From the NCBI RefSeq assembly GCF_008000995.1, contig NZ_CP042828.1, positions 372,001-436,000 on the forward strand: DNA of 64,000 bases, given 5' to 3'. Each line of letters begins with the position of its first letter. Position 1 is the stretch's first letter. Positions 42,397 to 52,067 of this stretch are shown here, piece after piece. The notes beneath the pieces are model-generated. The model was not told where the DNA came from. It worked only from the letters and a program-made list of their open reading frames with translations, and ran no database searches. The position numbers and the translations under genes were made by a program. The stretch is from Ruania zhangjianzhongii. GTDB taxonomy: Bacteria; Actinomycetota; Actinomycetes; Actinomycetales; Beutenbergiaceae.

Positions 42397-43902
42397 ATGA
42401 GTGCACGGCAAACCCCCACATCCAGCGTCCCCGAATGGCTTTCGCTCGATCGCCGACGGTTCCTCGGAGTCACCGGAAGCGGTGCGTTAGCAGCAGTCCT
42501 GGCGAGCTGTACCGGTGGTGGTCAGAGCGCATCGGAGGAGGACGGTGAAGGCGGAGGGGACGGCACGATCCAGTGGTGGGACCAGTTCCGCCCGTTGACC
42601 CAGATGCTCCAGGAGGACCTGTTCGACCCCTACATGGCCGAGCACTCCGGCGTCACCATCGAGCGGCGCCAGCTCGCCGCCGCCGACCTCGGGCAAGCAC
42701 TGCAGGTAGCGCGTCGGAGCAATCAGCTCCCCGATGTGCATACTCTGGTCGGGTTGGACTCGGCGCCAGCGGCGTTGGTCAGCGAGGACTGGTTCCAGCC
42801 GATCAGCGAGTTCGTCGATATCGAGTCCAGCCCGGTGGCCGACCAGATCTTCGACGGCATGCACCGGTTCGACGGCGCCGTCTACTCGGTGCCGCTGTTC
42901 TCCGCGCGCCAGCACCAGACCATCCCCTGGTATAACACCGAATTGCTCACCCAGGCCGGCGTCGACCCGGAGGACGAGCCGGTCACCTGGGATGACCTGC
43001 GCGCGGTGGCGCGCCAGGTGAATGACACTACCGACGCCTTCGGGATCTTCATCCCGGCGCAGAACCCCGGCTACCTCAGCACCGTGGTGAACCAGCTCGC
43101 GATGACCGCAGGTGCGCCCGGGGAGATCGACTGGCGCACGGGCGAGTACATCCAGGACTCCGACGCGTTCGTGGCGGCCGTGGAGTTCCTGCTGGCACTG
43201 CAACAGGACGGGCTGGTGCACCCGGCCTCTGCGGCGATGATCCCGCGGGACGCGCTCGCTCGCTGGGCAGCCGGCGAAGGAGCGATCTTTCCGTGGGGAC
43301 CGTGGTTCATCGGCGACCTGATTACCGAGTCCCCGGAGATCGTGGACCGCGGCCTGGGCTGCTGGTCCATCCCGCGACCGGACGCTGAGCGCCGGTCCGT
43401 GCGCGCCGCGCCGGCCGGTGGCGTGTTCTGGGTCTCGGTGGACTCCGGCCAGCCCGAGGTTGCGGCCGACATCCTCCTGCAGATGACCGGTGCGGAGTTC
43501 CAGGCAGCGCTGGCCGGTGCTATGGATCAGCCGCCGGCGCTGCTGGAGGCGGTCGAGACCGCTGATGTGCACCCCGCCTACCAGGACTGCGTCGCCCGGT
43601 TCGCCGAGGACGTCCGGATCGCACCGGCACCGGCGATCGGTCACCCGGAGGCCTGGCGGGTGATCGCCGAGATGCGCCCGATCGACCGCGACCTCGGCAT
43701 CATCCTGCAGTCCGCGCTCAGCGGGGAGGACATCGACGTCGCCAGCGAGCTGACCACCTACCGGGACGCGATCAGTGCCGAGCGGGACCGCGCCCTGGCT
43801 GCGGTCCAGGAAGAGGGCATCGACGTTGATCTCGATGCCTGGGTGTTCTCCAACTGGGAGCCCGAGTCCGACTACGCGATCGAGGACTACGACGCACGAT
43901 GA
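42397..43902 (+). CDS. ABC sugar importer solute-binding lipoprotein, operon A
   Basis: 501 residues. The N-terminus has a Tat-like motif and lipobox (LDRRRFLGVTGSGALAAVLA then SCTGGG). The mature protein follows the MalE/UgpB pattern (IQWWDQFRPLTQMLQEDLFD, then HSGVTIERRQLAAADLGQAL, VYSVPLFSARQHQTIPWYNT and AIFPWGPWFIGDLITESPE). It is anchored outside the membrane and binds the oligosaccharide for the two permeases that follow; the first overlaps its stop (ATGA). No ATP-binding subunit is encoded nearby, so a shared MsiK-type ATPase elsewhere is likely. Confidence 0.94.
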   Translation: MSARQTPTSSVPEWLSLDRRRFLGVTGSGALAAVLASCTGGGQSASEEDGEGGGDGTIQWWDQFRPLTQMLQEDLFDPYMAEHSGVTIERRQLAAADLGQALQVARRSNQLPDVHTLVGLDSAPAALVSEDWFQPISEFVDIESSPVADQIFDGMHRFDGAVYSVPLFSARQHQTIPWYNTELLTQAGVDPEDEPVTWDDLRAVARQVNDTTDAFGIFIPAQNPGYLSTVVNQLAMTAGAPGEIDWRTGEYIQDSDAFVAAVEFLLALQQDGLVHPASAAMIPRDALARWAAGEGAIFPWGPWFIGDLITESPEIVDRGLGCWSIPRPDAERRSVRAAPAGGVFWVSVDSGQPEVAADILLQMTGAEFQAALAGAMDQPPALLEAVETADVHPAYQDCVARFAEDVRIAPAPAIGHPEAWRVIAEMRPIDRDLGIILQSALSGEDIDVASELTTYRDAISAERDRALAAVQEEGIDVDLDAWVFSNWEPESDYAIEDYDAR

Positions 43903-44864
43903 CGGCTGACCCGACTCGCCTGGCTGAACCCCCAGGGGCGACGGCCCGCACCAGCGGTGGTGTGCTGCGCCGGCTGCGCAAGGACTGGTGGATCTACCTG
44001 TTCCTGCTGCCGACGGTGCTGGGCTACGGCGCGTACACGGTGTACCCGCTCGTCGCCTCGTGGTGGTTCGCCCTCCTGGACTGGCCCGGCTTCGCCGATC
44101 AGGGCACCTTCATCGGCATCGAGAACTTCGAGCTGCTGTTCGCCGACGGACTGTTCTGGAACTCCTTCCGGCACTCGCTGGTGTTCCTGGTGGCCGCCGT
44201 TCCCCTGCGGGTCGGTCTCGCCCTGTTCCTCGCCATCCTGCTGAACCGGAAACAGACACCGTTCAAGGGATTGCTGCGCACGCTGTTCTTCCTGCCGGTA
44301 GTCACCACCGGGGCGATCATCGGCGTCGCTTTCACGCTGCTGCTCGACGGCGGCGGGCCGATCAGCCTCGCGCTGGTCAAGTCCGGACTACTGGACTCGC
44401 CAGTCAACTTCGTCGCCGACACTGGCACCTCCCTGTTCGCCGGTGCTGCGGTCTGGGTCTGGAAATGGCTGGGGATCACGATGATCTACTGGCTCGCCGC
44501 ACTGCAGACGATCCCACAGGACGTGCACGAGGCAGCGATGCTCGACGGCGCTGGTCCCGGCCGGGAGTTCCGGTACATCACCTTGCCGCTGCTCGTGCCC
44601 TTCTTGGTGATCATCACCCTGATCGACACCGTCGGTGCGCTGAACGTGTTCGACCTGATGTACACGCTCACCGCAGGAGGGCCCGCCTTCTCCTCGGAGG
44701 TCATCGAGATCTTCATCTACCGGACGGCCTTCGGCGCCAGCGTCCCGCAGCTCGGCTACGCCTCGGCAGCGGCGGTGCTGTTCGGACTGATCACGATGGG
44801 TCTGGCCGTGGCGCAGGCAGTCGGGTTGCGCTGGGCGCGCCGGGCGACGGGAGGGATGAAATGA
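43899..44864 (+). CDS. ABC sugar importer permease 1 (MalF type), operon A
   Basis: 321 residues with six membrane segments (for example WWIYLFLLPTVLGYGAYTVY and FRHSLVFLVAAVPLRVGLAL). The EAA loop that meets the ATPase is EAAMLDGAGPGREFRYITLP. Start and stop overlap the neighbours by four bases each (ATGA). It forms the translocation pore with the next gene's product. Confidence 0.95.
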   Translation: MTADPTRLAEPPGATARTSGGVLRRLRKDWWIYLFLLPTVLGYGAYTVYPLVASWWFALLDWPGFADQGTFIGIENFELLFADGLFWNSFRHSLVFLVAAVPLRVGLALFLAILLNRKQTPFKGLLRTLFFLPVVTTGAIIGVAFTLLLDGGGPISLALVKSGLLDSPVNFVADTGTSLFAGAAVWVWKWLGITMIYWLAALQTIPQDVHEAAMLDGAGPGREFRYITLPLLVPFLVIITLIDTVGALNVFDLMYTLTAGGPAFSSEVIEIFIYRTAFGASVPQLGYASAAAVLFGLITMGLAVAQAVGLRWARRATGGMK

Positions 44865-45739
44865 GGCGCGCGGTGGCCGGCGGCCTCGCCCGCGCGCAAG
44901 GATGGCGCCGAGTGTTCGCTCGGCCCGGGAACACGATGACCTTCCTTGGCCTGCTACTGCTCGGCGTGATGTGGATCTACCCGTTCATCTGGCTGCTCTC
45001 GGCATCGCTGAAGACCCAGCCGGAGATCTTCGGCTCCGGTCTGGGTCTGCTGCCCGATCAGCCGATCTGGGAGAACTACGCCAGGGCCTGGACGACCGTC
45101 GGCTTCGACCGCTACTTCCTGAACACGGTGATCATCACCGGCGGCACCGTGCTGCTCATCGTGGTCCGTAGCGCACTCGCCGGCTACGTACTCGGCCGGT
45201 ACAAGTTCATCGGCAAGAAGGTCCTGATCGTCGTCTTCGTGGTGACCTTCTTCCTGCCGGAGGGGTACACGATCATCCCGGTGGTCCAGCTGACCGACCA
45301 GCTCGGCCTGCTGAACACCTATCTCGGGGTGATCCTCGGCCTCGGCGCAGGCGGCCAGGTGGCTGCGACGCTGCTGTACGCCGGGTACTTCAGTGGGCTG
45401 CCCAAGGAGCTCGAGGAGAGCGCCCGGATCGACGGCGCCGGACCGTTCCGGATCTTCGCCCAGGTGATGCTGCCGCTGTCCTGGCCGATCACCGCCACGG
45501 TAGTGATCCTGAACTTCCTGTTCGCCTGGAACACCTACCTGCTCCCGTTGGTATTCACTCTCAGCGAGCCGGCGATGCGCACCCTCGCGGTCGGGATGAC
45601 TGCGTTCGTCGGGGAGTACAGCACCGACTGGTCCGGCCTCGCCGCCGCGGCGATGATCTCGCTGGTCCCAGTGATGGCCGTGTTCATCGCGCTGCAGCGG
45701 AAATTCGTGGACAGCATCGCTGGAGCAGTCAAGCAATGA
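44861..45739 (+). CDS. ABC sugar importer permease 2 (MalG type), operon A
   Basis: 292 residues from ATG 44861, overlapping the preceding stop; the longer open frame upstream lies in permease 1. Six membrane segments are visible (GNTMTFLGLLLLGVMWIYPF, ILNFLFAWNTYLLPLVFTLS). The EAA loop is ELEESARIDGAGPFRIFAQV. It ends 31 bp before the secreted GH2 gene. Confidence 0.95.
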   Translation: MRRAVAGGLARAQGWRRVFARPGNTMTFLGLLLLGVMWIYPFIWLLSASLKTQPEIFGSGLGLLPDQPIWENYARAWTTVGFDRYFLNTVIITGGTVLLIVVRSALAGYVLGRYKFIGKKVLIVVFVVTFFLPEGYTIIPVVQLTDQLGLLNTYLGVILGLGAGGQVAATLLYAGYFSGLPKELEESARIDGAGPFRIFAQVMLPLSWPITATVVILNFLFAWNTYLLPLVFTLSEPAMRTLAVGMTAFVGEYSTDWSGLAAAAMISLVPVMAVFIALQRKFVDSIAGAVKQ

Positions 45740-45770
45740 GGCCAACCACCTACGCGCCTGGAGAGGCACC

Positions 45771-48700
45771 ATGTCGAGAAGATCAGCCAGGTACTCCGTC
45801 CGAGCAGGGGCGACCTTCGTCGCGGTGTGCGCACTGCTGCTTCCGATGACCGTAGCCAGTGCTTCGCCTGGCGCCGCACCGCAGCCGCCCGCCGACGAAC
45901 CGGACGGCGCAACGGTGACCGTGCGCGGTCAGGTGACCGACGCCACCACGGGCGACCCGATCGAGGGCGCGAGCGTGCACGCCTCTCGCACCGACGTCGT
46001 CGCCACCTCCCAGTCGGACGGCACCTTCGTGCTCGAGGAGGTGCCCGCGGAGGCGGCGCTGGTGATCGCCGCCAAGGAGGGCTACGCCTTCACCTCCACC
46101 ACGGTGAGAAACTCAGTGCTCCTGGAGCTGGAGCCCGATACCGATCCGGCTCGGGGGGAGTACCCCCGCCCGGACGCGGACCGCCGGCCGTTCACCGACG
46201 ACGCCTGGCTCTCCCTGAACGGCACCTGGTCGTTCGCCTTCGACCCGGAGGACGTCGGTGAGGCCGAGCAGTGGTACGACCCGGGCCATCGGCTCGGCCG
46301 GGCCATCCGAGTGCCGTTCGGCTATCAGTCCCTGGCGGCCTGGGGTGAGGAGGAACTCGCGACCACCGAGATCTTTCACGGCGCCTACGCCGACTACCGC
46401 GGCCCGGTCTGGTACCAGCGGTCCTTCACCGTGCCGGCCGATTTCCCCCGCGATGCACCTGTGCGTCTGCGCATCGGCGCCGCGGACTTTGGCGCCGCTG
46501 TCTGGCTGGACGGCGAACCGGTGCTGCCCTACTCCGGCGACGGCTACACCGAGATCAGCGCCGACCTGGGTGACCTGGAGCCTGGATCCACCCACACGCT
46601 GGCGATCCGGGTAGTCGCGCCGTCCACCGATGCCCAGACTCCCTACCCGCAGGGCAAGCAGACCGGTGACCCGCCGATCGAAGGAGCCAGCGAGGGGTGG
46701 TTCAGCGACGTCGGTGGCATCTGGCAGTCGGTGTGGATCGAGCCCTATCCCGGGGCACGGCTCACCCAGACCCACGTCACCCCGGAGCTGATCTTCGAGC
46801 CAGACTCCAGAACGCCGTCGGAAGCGTTCGTGACGATCGATGTGAGCGCCGAAGGCGTTCGCGGACGGCCAACGGTGACGGTGACGATCAAGGACCCGGA
46901 CGGGCGCACGGTGTTCGCCCGGGTCCGGGTGCCGCTGACCGATGGTCGCGGCAGCGTCCGGTTGCCGATCGAGAATCCGCACCTGTGGGATATCGACGAC
47001 CCCGCGATGTACACCGCGGACTTCAGGTTGCTGGACGAGGACGGGGTCCGGACGTTTTTCGGCATGCGCAGCATCGAACGAGACTGGGCTCCCGGGCAGG
47101 AGGGGGAGTACCAGTACCTGTACCTGAACAACCGGCCCCTCTACGTGCGCGGAGTCCTGGACCAGGGCTACAACCCGTGGGGGCTGTACACCTACACCGG
47201 CGTCACCGCCGGCCCCGACCTGCACACCGGGACCGTGGCAGACCCAGGGCGGGGGTCGATGGTGGGGGACCTGCAGAACGCCCGCGACCTCGGCTTCAAC
47301 GTGGTCCGGCACCACCTCAAGGTCAACGAACCGGCCTACTACCACTGGGCGGACACGCTCGGGCTGCTGATCTGGTACGACATGCCCAACGCCGGCTGGG
47401 AGTCCCAGGGTGACCCGCAGGCCGAGCGGCTCTACGAGGAGCTGCTGACCAACACCCTGCACCGCGATCACAACCATCCCTCGATCGTGATCTGGACCGT
47501 GTTCAACGAGGCCTGGGGACTGGCTGACCGGCCGTTCCAGCAACCGATCCCGCCCCAGGCGTTCGACTACGTCCGGCGAATAGTGGACCTGACCCGGGAG
47601 AACGATCCGTCCCGGCTGGTCGTGGACAACTCTCCGTGCTGTCAGAACGGGCACCTCGAGGGCAGTACCGATCTGAACGACTTCCACTTCTACCTGGACA
47701 CCTACGATGCCTGGAAAGACCTGCTCGACCGGTTCGCCGCTCAGCTGGAACCGGGCTCGAGCTGGAACTTCAACGACGGCGTCCAGGAGGGCCAGCCCTG
47801 GCTGAACTCCGAGTTCGCCGTGAAGAGCGGTCAGTTCCAGCACAACGTCAGCCTGTTCCGCAGCTACCCCGAGATGACCGGCTACGTCGGCGTGCAGCTG
47901 GCCGAGACCGAGCAGGAGGTGCAGAGCCCGTTCCGCTACGACCGGCAGCCCAACGCTGCCGAGTTCCTCGACCACGAGGGCAACGCCCGGACGATCGAGA
48001 TGTTCCAGCAGGACGACGCGATCGCTCTGATGACACCGACCTCGCACACCCTCGAACGTGGCGAGAGCATCGACGTGCCGGTCCGGATCAGCCACTACAG
48101 CGACCTGGACCTCTCCGGAGCGCAGCTGCACTGGCGGATCGGCGGCTACGACGACGCCGGCCGCTGGCACGGCGACGTGACCAGCGGCGCCCAGGGAATC
48201 GACGCGGAGCGGTACACGGTGACCGAGGCCGGCACGATCTCGGTGAGCACTCCGGAGCACCTGCGCAACGGATACGTCTGGTTCTGGATCGAGGTCGACG
48301 GCGAGACCGCCGCCGAGCAGTACCTCACCTTCGACACCCCGGGAGAAGAGAGCGAGGCAGGGTTCTCTCCCACGGACGTCGCCGACCATGCATGGACCGG
48401 TGGGGTCGCCACACACGGCAGCTCCGACTGGGTCACCGGGTACGGCCGCGGCCACTTCGACTACGACGTGACCGTGCCGGAGGAGGTCCGCAGCGGGCAG
48501 GCCGATGAGGCCACCCTGGTGCTCGAGGTGGCCTCGGCCCAGGCGGACGGGCGCTATGACCGCAACCTCATCACCAGCGCTCGCCGGTACCCGACGAACC
48601 TCACCGTCTCGGTCGGTGGCGAGGAGTTGCCGGCGGTCCTGCTGCCGGACGATCCGAACGGCCCGCTGGCCTTGGCCGGGCGGTCCCGAGGCACGCCGAC

Positions 48701-49838
48701 CGGCGACTTCGGCAACCGGTACGGGTACCGGATCGCGGTGCCGATCAGCGCCGAACAGCTCGGCACCGAGAACACGGTCAGAGTACGGCTCGCCAGTGAC
48801 GGCGGAGGGTTGTCGGTCTTCGGCGCCCAGTCTGGTCGTCACGGCCAGCCGCCGGTGCTGCTGAGCTCAGACGTGAGCGTCACCGATGAGCGGCCCAGTC
48901 ACGAAGGGGTGGACACTCGGCTGTCCGTCTACCAGACCGGCGCGCAGATCTCGCCGGCGACCGGGTCCGGCACTGCGGTCGTCTCGGTGGTCAACGACAC
49001 GGCCGAGCAGGTCGAGGACGTCGAGGTACGCCTCGACGCTCCGGCCGGCTGGACGGCCAGCGCCCAGGACCCGACGACGATCGGGGCCCTGGAACCAGGC
49101 GAGGGGCGGCACGTGGCGTTCTCGGTCGAGACCGACGCTGAGCTGTCCTCCGGGGAGGCGGTGGATCTCACTGCTACCGCGGGCTGGGGTGATCACGCCA
49201 TCCAAGCCGTGGGTTCCTCGACGGTGGTCTTCGACCCCGCTGCGTACTCCGAGGTCGGGGTGATCGATGGCTTCGACGCCGACAGCAGCGCCGAGTACAC
49301 CCTGCACTCACCGCCGGGGAGCCCGCTGCTTCCGGAGGTGAGCATCGATTCCGGCAGGCTACGGACCCAGGCGGACTCGCCCTACTTCGGGATGCTCGCC
49401 CACCAGGCCGGGCCGGTGGGATCACAGGCGGTGGTCGTCGTGGAGCACGGGAGGTTCGCCGACAACGGCATCACCCCGGACGCCCAGTTCAACGGGCTGC
49501 TGAAGGACGAGGACAACTACGTGATGGCCTGGACCGGGATCGGTGGGAACTTCGGCATCGATCTGATGATCGACGGCGAGCTCACGAACTCCTGCTGCAC
49601 CCCGTACCGGATCCAACCAGGGGACCGGTGGGCGTTCGTACTGGACGGCAACTCGATCGCCATCTGGATCGACGGTGGGCTGGGCTGGTCACGACTACGG
49701 GCCGCTACCACGCAGGGCCGGATCGACTTCACCGCACCGGGCGCGCTGGACGGTTGGCACTACGCTGTCGGGATGCGCAGCGGTGGGATGCAGAGCATCG
49801 CCTCCTTGGCGGGTCGCAGCCGAGCCAGCGATGAGTAG
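45771..49838 (+). CDS. Secreted multidomain glycoside hydrolase family 2
   Basis: 1355 residues. A signal peptide (RAGATFVAVCALLLPMTVAS) is followed by a carboxypeptidase-regulatory-like domain (about 45-110: VTVRGQVTDATTGDPIEGAS). GH2 sugar-binding, Ig-like and TIM-barrel domains follow (about 115-750). The acid/base is Glu580 in IWTVFNEAWG; the probable nucleophile is Glu681 in WLNSEFAVKSG. Downstream are beta domains (CARDB-like EDVEVRLDAPAGWTASAQDP) and a concanavalin/LamG-like C-terminus (MLAHQAGPVGSQAVVVVEHG, then DNYVMAWTGIGGNFGIDLMI). Beta-galactosidase or beta-glucuronidase type action on an exported polymer is likely; specificity cannot be read. Its stop overlaps the next start by 8 bp. 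Confidence 0.9.
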   Translation: MSRRSARYSVRAGATFVAVCALLLPMTVASASPGAAPQPPADEPDGATVTVRGQVTDATTGDPIEGASVHASRTDVVATSQSDGTFVLEEVPAEAALVIAAKEGYAFTSTTVRNSVLLELEPDTDPARGEYPRPDADRRPFTDDAWLSLNGTWSFAFDPEDVGEAEQWYDPGHRLGRAIRVPFGYQSLAAWGEEELATTEIFHGAYADYRGPVWYQRSFTVPADFPRDAPVRLRIGAADFGAAVWLDGEPVLPYSGDGYTEISADLGDLEPGSTHTLAIRVVAPSTDAQTPYPQGKQTGDPPIEGASEGWFSDVGGIWQSVWIEPYPGARLTQTHVTPELIFEPDSRTPSEAFVTIDVSAEGVRGRPTVTVTIKDPDGRTVFARVRVPLTDGRGSVRLPIENPHLWDIDDPAMYTADFRLLDEDGVRTFFGMRSIERDWAPGQEGEYQYLYLNNRPLYVRGVLDQGYNPWGLYTYTGVTAGPDLHTGTVADPGRGSMVGDLQNARDLGFNVVRHHLKVNEPAYYHWADTLGLLIWYDMPNAGWESQGDPQAERLYEELLTNTLHRDHNHPSIVIWTVFNEAWGLADRPFQQPIPPQAFDYVRRIVDLTRENDPSRLVVDNSPCCQNGHLEGSTDLNDFHFYLDTYDAWKDLLDRFAAQLEPGSSWNFNDGVQEGQPWLNSEFAVKSGQFQHNVSLFRSYPEMTGYVGVQLAETEQEVQSPFRYDRQPNAAEFLDHEGNARTIEMFQQDDAIALMTPTSHTLERGESIDVPVRISHYSDLDLSGAQLHWRIGGYDDAGRWHGDVTSGAQGIDAERYTVTEAGTISVSTPEHLRNGYVWFWIEVDGETAAEQYLTFDTPGEESEAGFSPTDVADHAWTGGVATHGSSDWVTGYGRGHFDYDVTVPEEVRSGQADEATLVLEVASAQADGRYDRNLITSARRYPTNLTVSVGGEELPAVLLPDDPNGPLALAGRSRGTPTGDFGNRYGYRIAVPISAEQLGTENTVRVRLASDGGGLSVFGAQSGRHGQPPVLLSSDVSVTDERPSHEGVDTRLSVYQTGAQISPATGSGTAVVSVVNDTAEQVEDVEVRLDAPAGWTASAQDPTTIGALEPGEGRHVAFSVETDAELSSGEAVDLTATAGWGDHAIQAVGSSTVVFDPAAYSEVGVIDGFDADSSAEYTLHSPPGSPLLPEVSIDSGRLRTQADSPYFGMLAHQAGPVGSQAVVVVEHGRFADNGITPDAQFNGLLKDEDNYVMAWTGIGGNFGIDLMIDGELTNSCCTPYRIQPGDRWAFVLDGNSIAIWIDGGLGWSRLRAATTQGRIDFTAPGALDGWHYAVGMRSGGMQSIASLAGRSRASDE

Positions 49839-50949
49839 CCCCGCCCTGGCGAGGCTCGCGGACGAACGGTTGACCGCCGTCGAGCCGAGCACCCTCGGCG
49901 TCCGCTACCCGCGGACCGTGGGCCGCAACGCCCGACTAGGCAGTCACGGCTCCGGCTTTTCCACCACCGCCATCACGCTGCGCACCCACTCCGGGCATAG
50001 TGGCTGGGGTCTGGTGGAGGGCGGCGCCGGCGAGTTGCAGCAGTGGGTGGGCCGGCCGGTTGGGGAACTGTTCGACTCGGCCGTGGGTGTCCTGGACGCG
50101 GCCGCCGCTCCGCTCGACTTCGCGCTGCACGACCTGGCCGCGCGCATCCTCGCTCAGCCCGCGCACGAACTGCTCGGCGGGCACGGCGAGCCGACGGTGT
50201 CCTGCTACTCGGGTGCGATCTACTTCGACGACCTCGACCCTGAGGACACCCCACGCGGGATCGCGGCCGTACTGGCGAACTGTGCTGCAGACTGGGCCGC
50301 CGGCTATCGGGCCGTCAAGCTGAAGATCGGTCGCGGGTACCGGTGGATGGACAGGCGCGCCGGGTTCGCGCGGGACATCGAGGTCACCCGCGCGGTGCGC
50401 GAGGCCTACCCGGCCGCGCGGATCCTGGTGGATGCCAACAACGGCTACACCCCCGCTGAGACCGTGGAGTACCTCCGGGCGGTCAGCGACTGTGGGTTGT
50501 TCTGGATCGAGGAGCCGTTCCAGGAGGAGATGGCCGGCCTCGGACTGGTGCGCGAGTACCTCCGGGAGTCCGGCTCGACCGTGCTGGTAGCGGACGGGGA
50601 GTTCGAACCGGACGAGCAGCAGGTCCTTGAGCTGGCTCGCCTCGGGCTCGTCGACGTACTGCTGATGGACGTGATCTCGTACGGGCTGACGGCCTGGCGG
50701 CGGGTGATGCCGATCCTTGCCGAGATCGGGGTAGCGGCCTCGCCCCATGCCTGGGGCCAGCCGGTGAAGACGGCCTACGCCGCACAACTGGCCGCGGGAC
50801 TGGGCAACGTGCTGACCGTGGAAGGCGTACCCGGGCGTACCGACGGGGTCGATGCCGAGGCGTTCACCGTGCACGACGGTGCCATTACTGTCCCGGACAC
50901 AGTCGGATTTGGTCTGTCCCTGACCGGTCGACGGCCTCACGCGGAATGA
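49831..50949 (+). CDS. Mandelate racemase-family enzyme, operon A
   Basis: 372 residues from ATG 49831, overlapping the GH2 stop. Enolase-superfamily residues are visible: K-x-K in YRAVKLKIGRGYRW, metal ligands in RILVDANNGYTP, LFWIEEPFQEEM and VLVADGEFEP, and a histidine in AASPHAWGQPVKTA. The QxD-type motif seen in other members is replaced by VLLMDVISYG. It probably dehydrates or isomerises a sugar acid released from the glycan. The substrate is not identifiable. Confidence 0.87.
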   Translation: MSSPALARLADERLTAVEPSTLGVRYPRTVGRNARLGSHGSGFSTTAITLRTHSGHSGWGLVEGGAGELQQWVGRPVGELFDSAVGVLDAAAAPLDFALHDLAARILAQPAHELLGGHGEPTVSCYSGAIYFDDLDPEDTPRGIAAVLANCAADWAAGYRAVKLKIGRGYRWMDRRAGFARDIEVTRAVREAYPAARILVDANNGYTPAETVEYLRAVSDCGLFWIEEPFQEEMAGLGLVREYLRESGSTVLVADGEFEPDEQQVLELARLGLVDVLLMDVISYGLTAWRRVMPILAEIGVAASPHAWGQPVKTAYAAQLAAGLGNVLTVEGVPGRTDGVDAEAFTVHDGAITVPDTVGFGLSLTGRRPHAE

Positions 50950-50968
50950 ACCGGGTAGCCTGACCGCC

Positions 50969-52015
50969 GTGGCACAGGACCGGAGGTCACCGCAGCCTCG
51001 CCTCACCGATGTCGCCGAGATCGCCGGCGTCTCGATGAAGACTGTCTCCAACGTGATCAACGGCAACGTTCGCGTCGCCGAGAGCACCCGCGAGCGGGTG
51101 CTGGCAGCAGTGCAGACAGTCGGTTACCGGCCCAACCTGTCCGCGCGAAACCTGGCGCGAGGGCGCTCCGGGGTGATCGCCCTGGTGGTGCCGCGGTTGG
51201 AGATGCCCTACTTTGCCGCCCTCGCCGGGCGGGTGATCGACCACGCGGAGGCGCGCGGGTGGTTCGTGCTGATCCACGAGACCGGTTGGGACCGGGCGGC
51301 CGAGCGCGCCGCGCTCGAGGCGCAGTTCCCGCAGCGGATCGACGGCCTGATCGTCAGTGCACAGCAGTTGCAGCTCTCTGATCTGCAGGAGCGGACGGCC
51401 ACCACACCGCTGGTGCTGCTCGGTGAACGCACCTTCGGCGATGCCGCCCACCACGTGGCGATCGATAACGCAGCCGCCGCGCAGCTGGCGGTGGAGCACC
51501 TGATCGCCCAGGGCCGCCGCAGGATCGCGATGGTCGGCTCCTCGGAGAACATCGGTGACGACCCGCGGATGCGCGGCTACCTCCAGGCGCTCGAGGCGGC
51601 CGGTCTGGCGGCGGACCCGGAGCTGATGCTGCCGATCCGGGAGAACTCCGGTGAGGAGGGCGAGCTGGTGGTCCGCACCCTGCTGGAGTCCCAGGTGGAG
51701 CCCCCGGACGGGATCTTCGCGGCCACCGACTGGGTGGCGCTCGGCGTGATGCGGGCACTGCACCTGCACGGTGTGCACGTGCCGGACGAGGTGGCCCTCG
51801 TCGGGTTCGACGACATCCCGTACGCCCGGGCGGTGACGCCGTCGCTCACCACGATCGCCCCGGACCGGTCCGCGCTTGCCGAGCTGGCGCTGCGCATGCT
51901 CGAGGCCCAGATCAACGCCACCGGCGGCCTGGCCGATCCGGTGGACGAGACCGTGCCGTTCGAGCTCGTCGTCCGGGAGAGCACCACCCAGATCGGCGGC
52001 GCCGGCACCTCCTGA
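50969..52015 (+). CDS. LacI-family regulator, operon A
   Basis: 348 residues from a GTG at 50969. The N-terminal helix-turn-helix is RLTDVAEIAGVSMKTVSNVI, followed by the hinge (VGYRPNLSARNLARGRSGVI) and a periplasmic-binding-like sugar domain (VALVGFDDIPYARAVTPSLT). It ends operon A, 19 bp after the mandelate racemase-family gene. The TTACAGCGCTGTAA palindromes at 40788 and, with one change, at 61137 are its most likely targets. Confidence 0.94.
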   Translation: MAQDRRSPQPRLTDVAEIAGVSMKTVSNVINGNVRVAESTRERVLAAVQTVGYRPNLSARNLARGRSGVIALVVPRLEMPYFAALAGRVIDHAEARGWFVLIHETGWDRAAERAALEAQFPQRIDGLIVSAQQLQLSDLQERTATTPLVLLGERTFGDAAHHVAIDNAAAAQLAVEHLIAQGRRRIAMVGSSENIGDDPRMRGYLQALEAAGLAADPELMLPIRENSGEEGELVVRTLLESQVEPPDGIFAATDWVALGVMRALHLHGVHVPDEVALVGFDDIPYARAVTPSLTTIAPDRSALAELALRMLEAQINATGGLADPVDETVPFELVVRESTTQIGGAGTS

Positions 52016-52067
52016 CCAACCAGGGCCGGCCCGCCGAATGTCGCCGCATGGTGCGCGGCGGGTGCGT

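Noticed and set aside
46113-48842. A 909-residue minus-strand open frame inside the secreted GH2 gene.
   Set aside because: It runs exactly opposite GH2 coding sequence with no start signal and no domain; GC-rich third positions explain the absence of stops.
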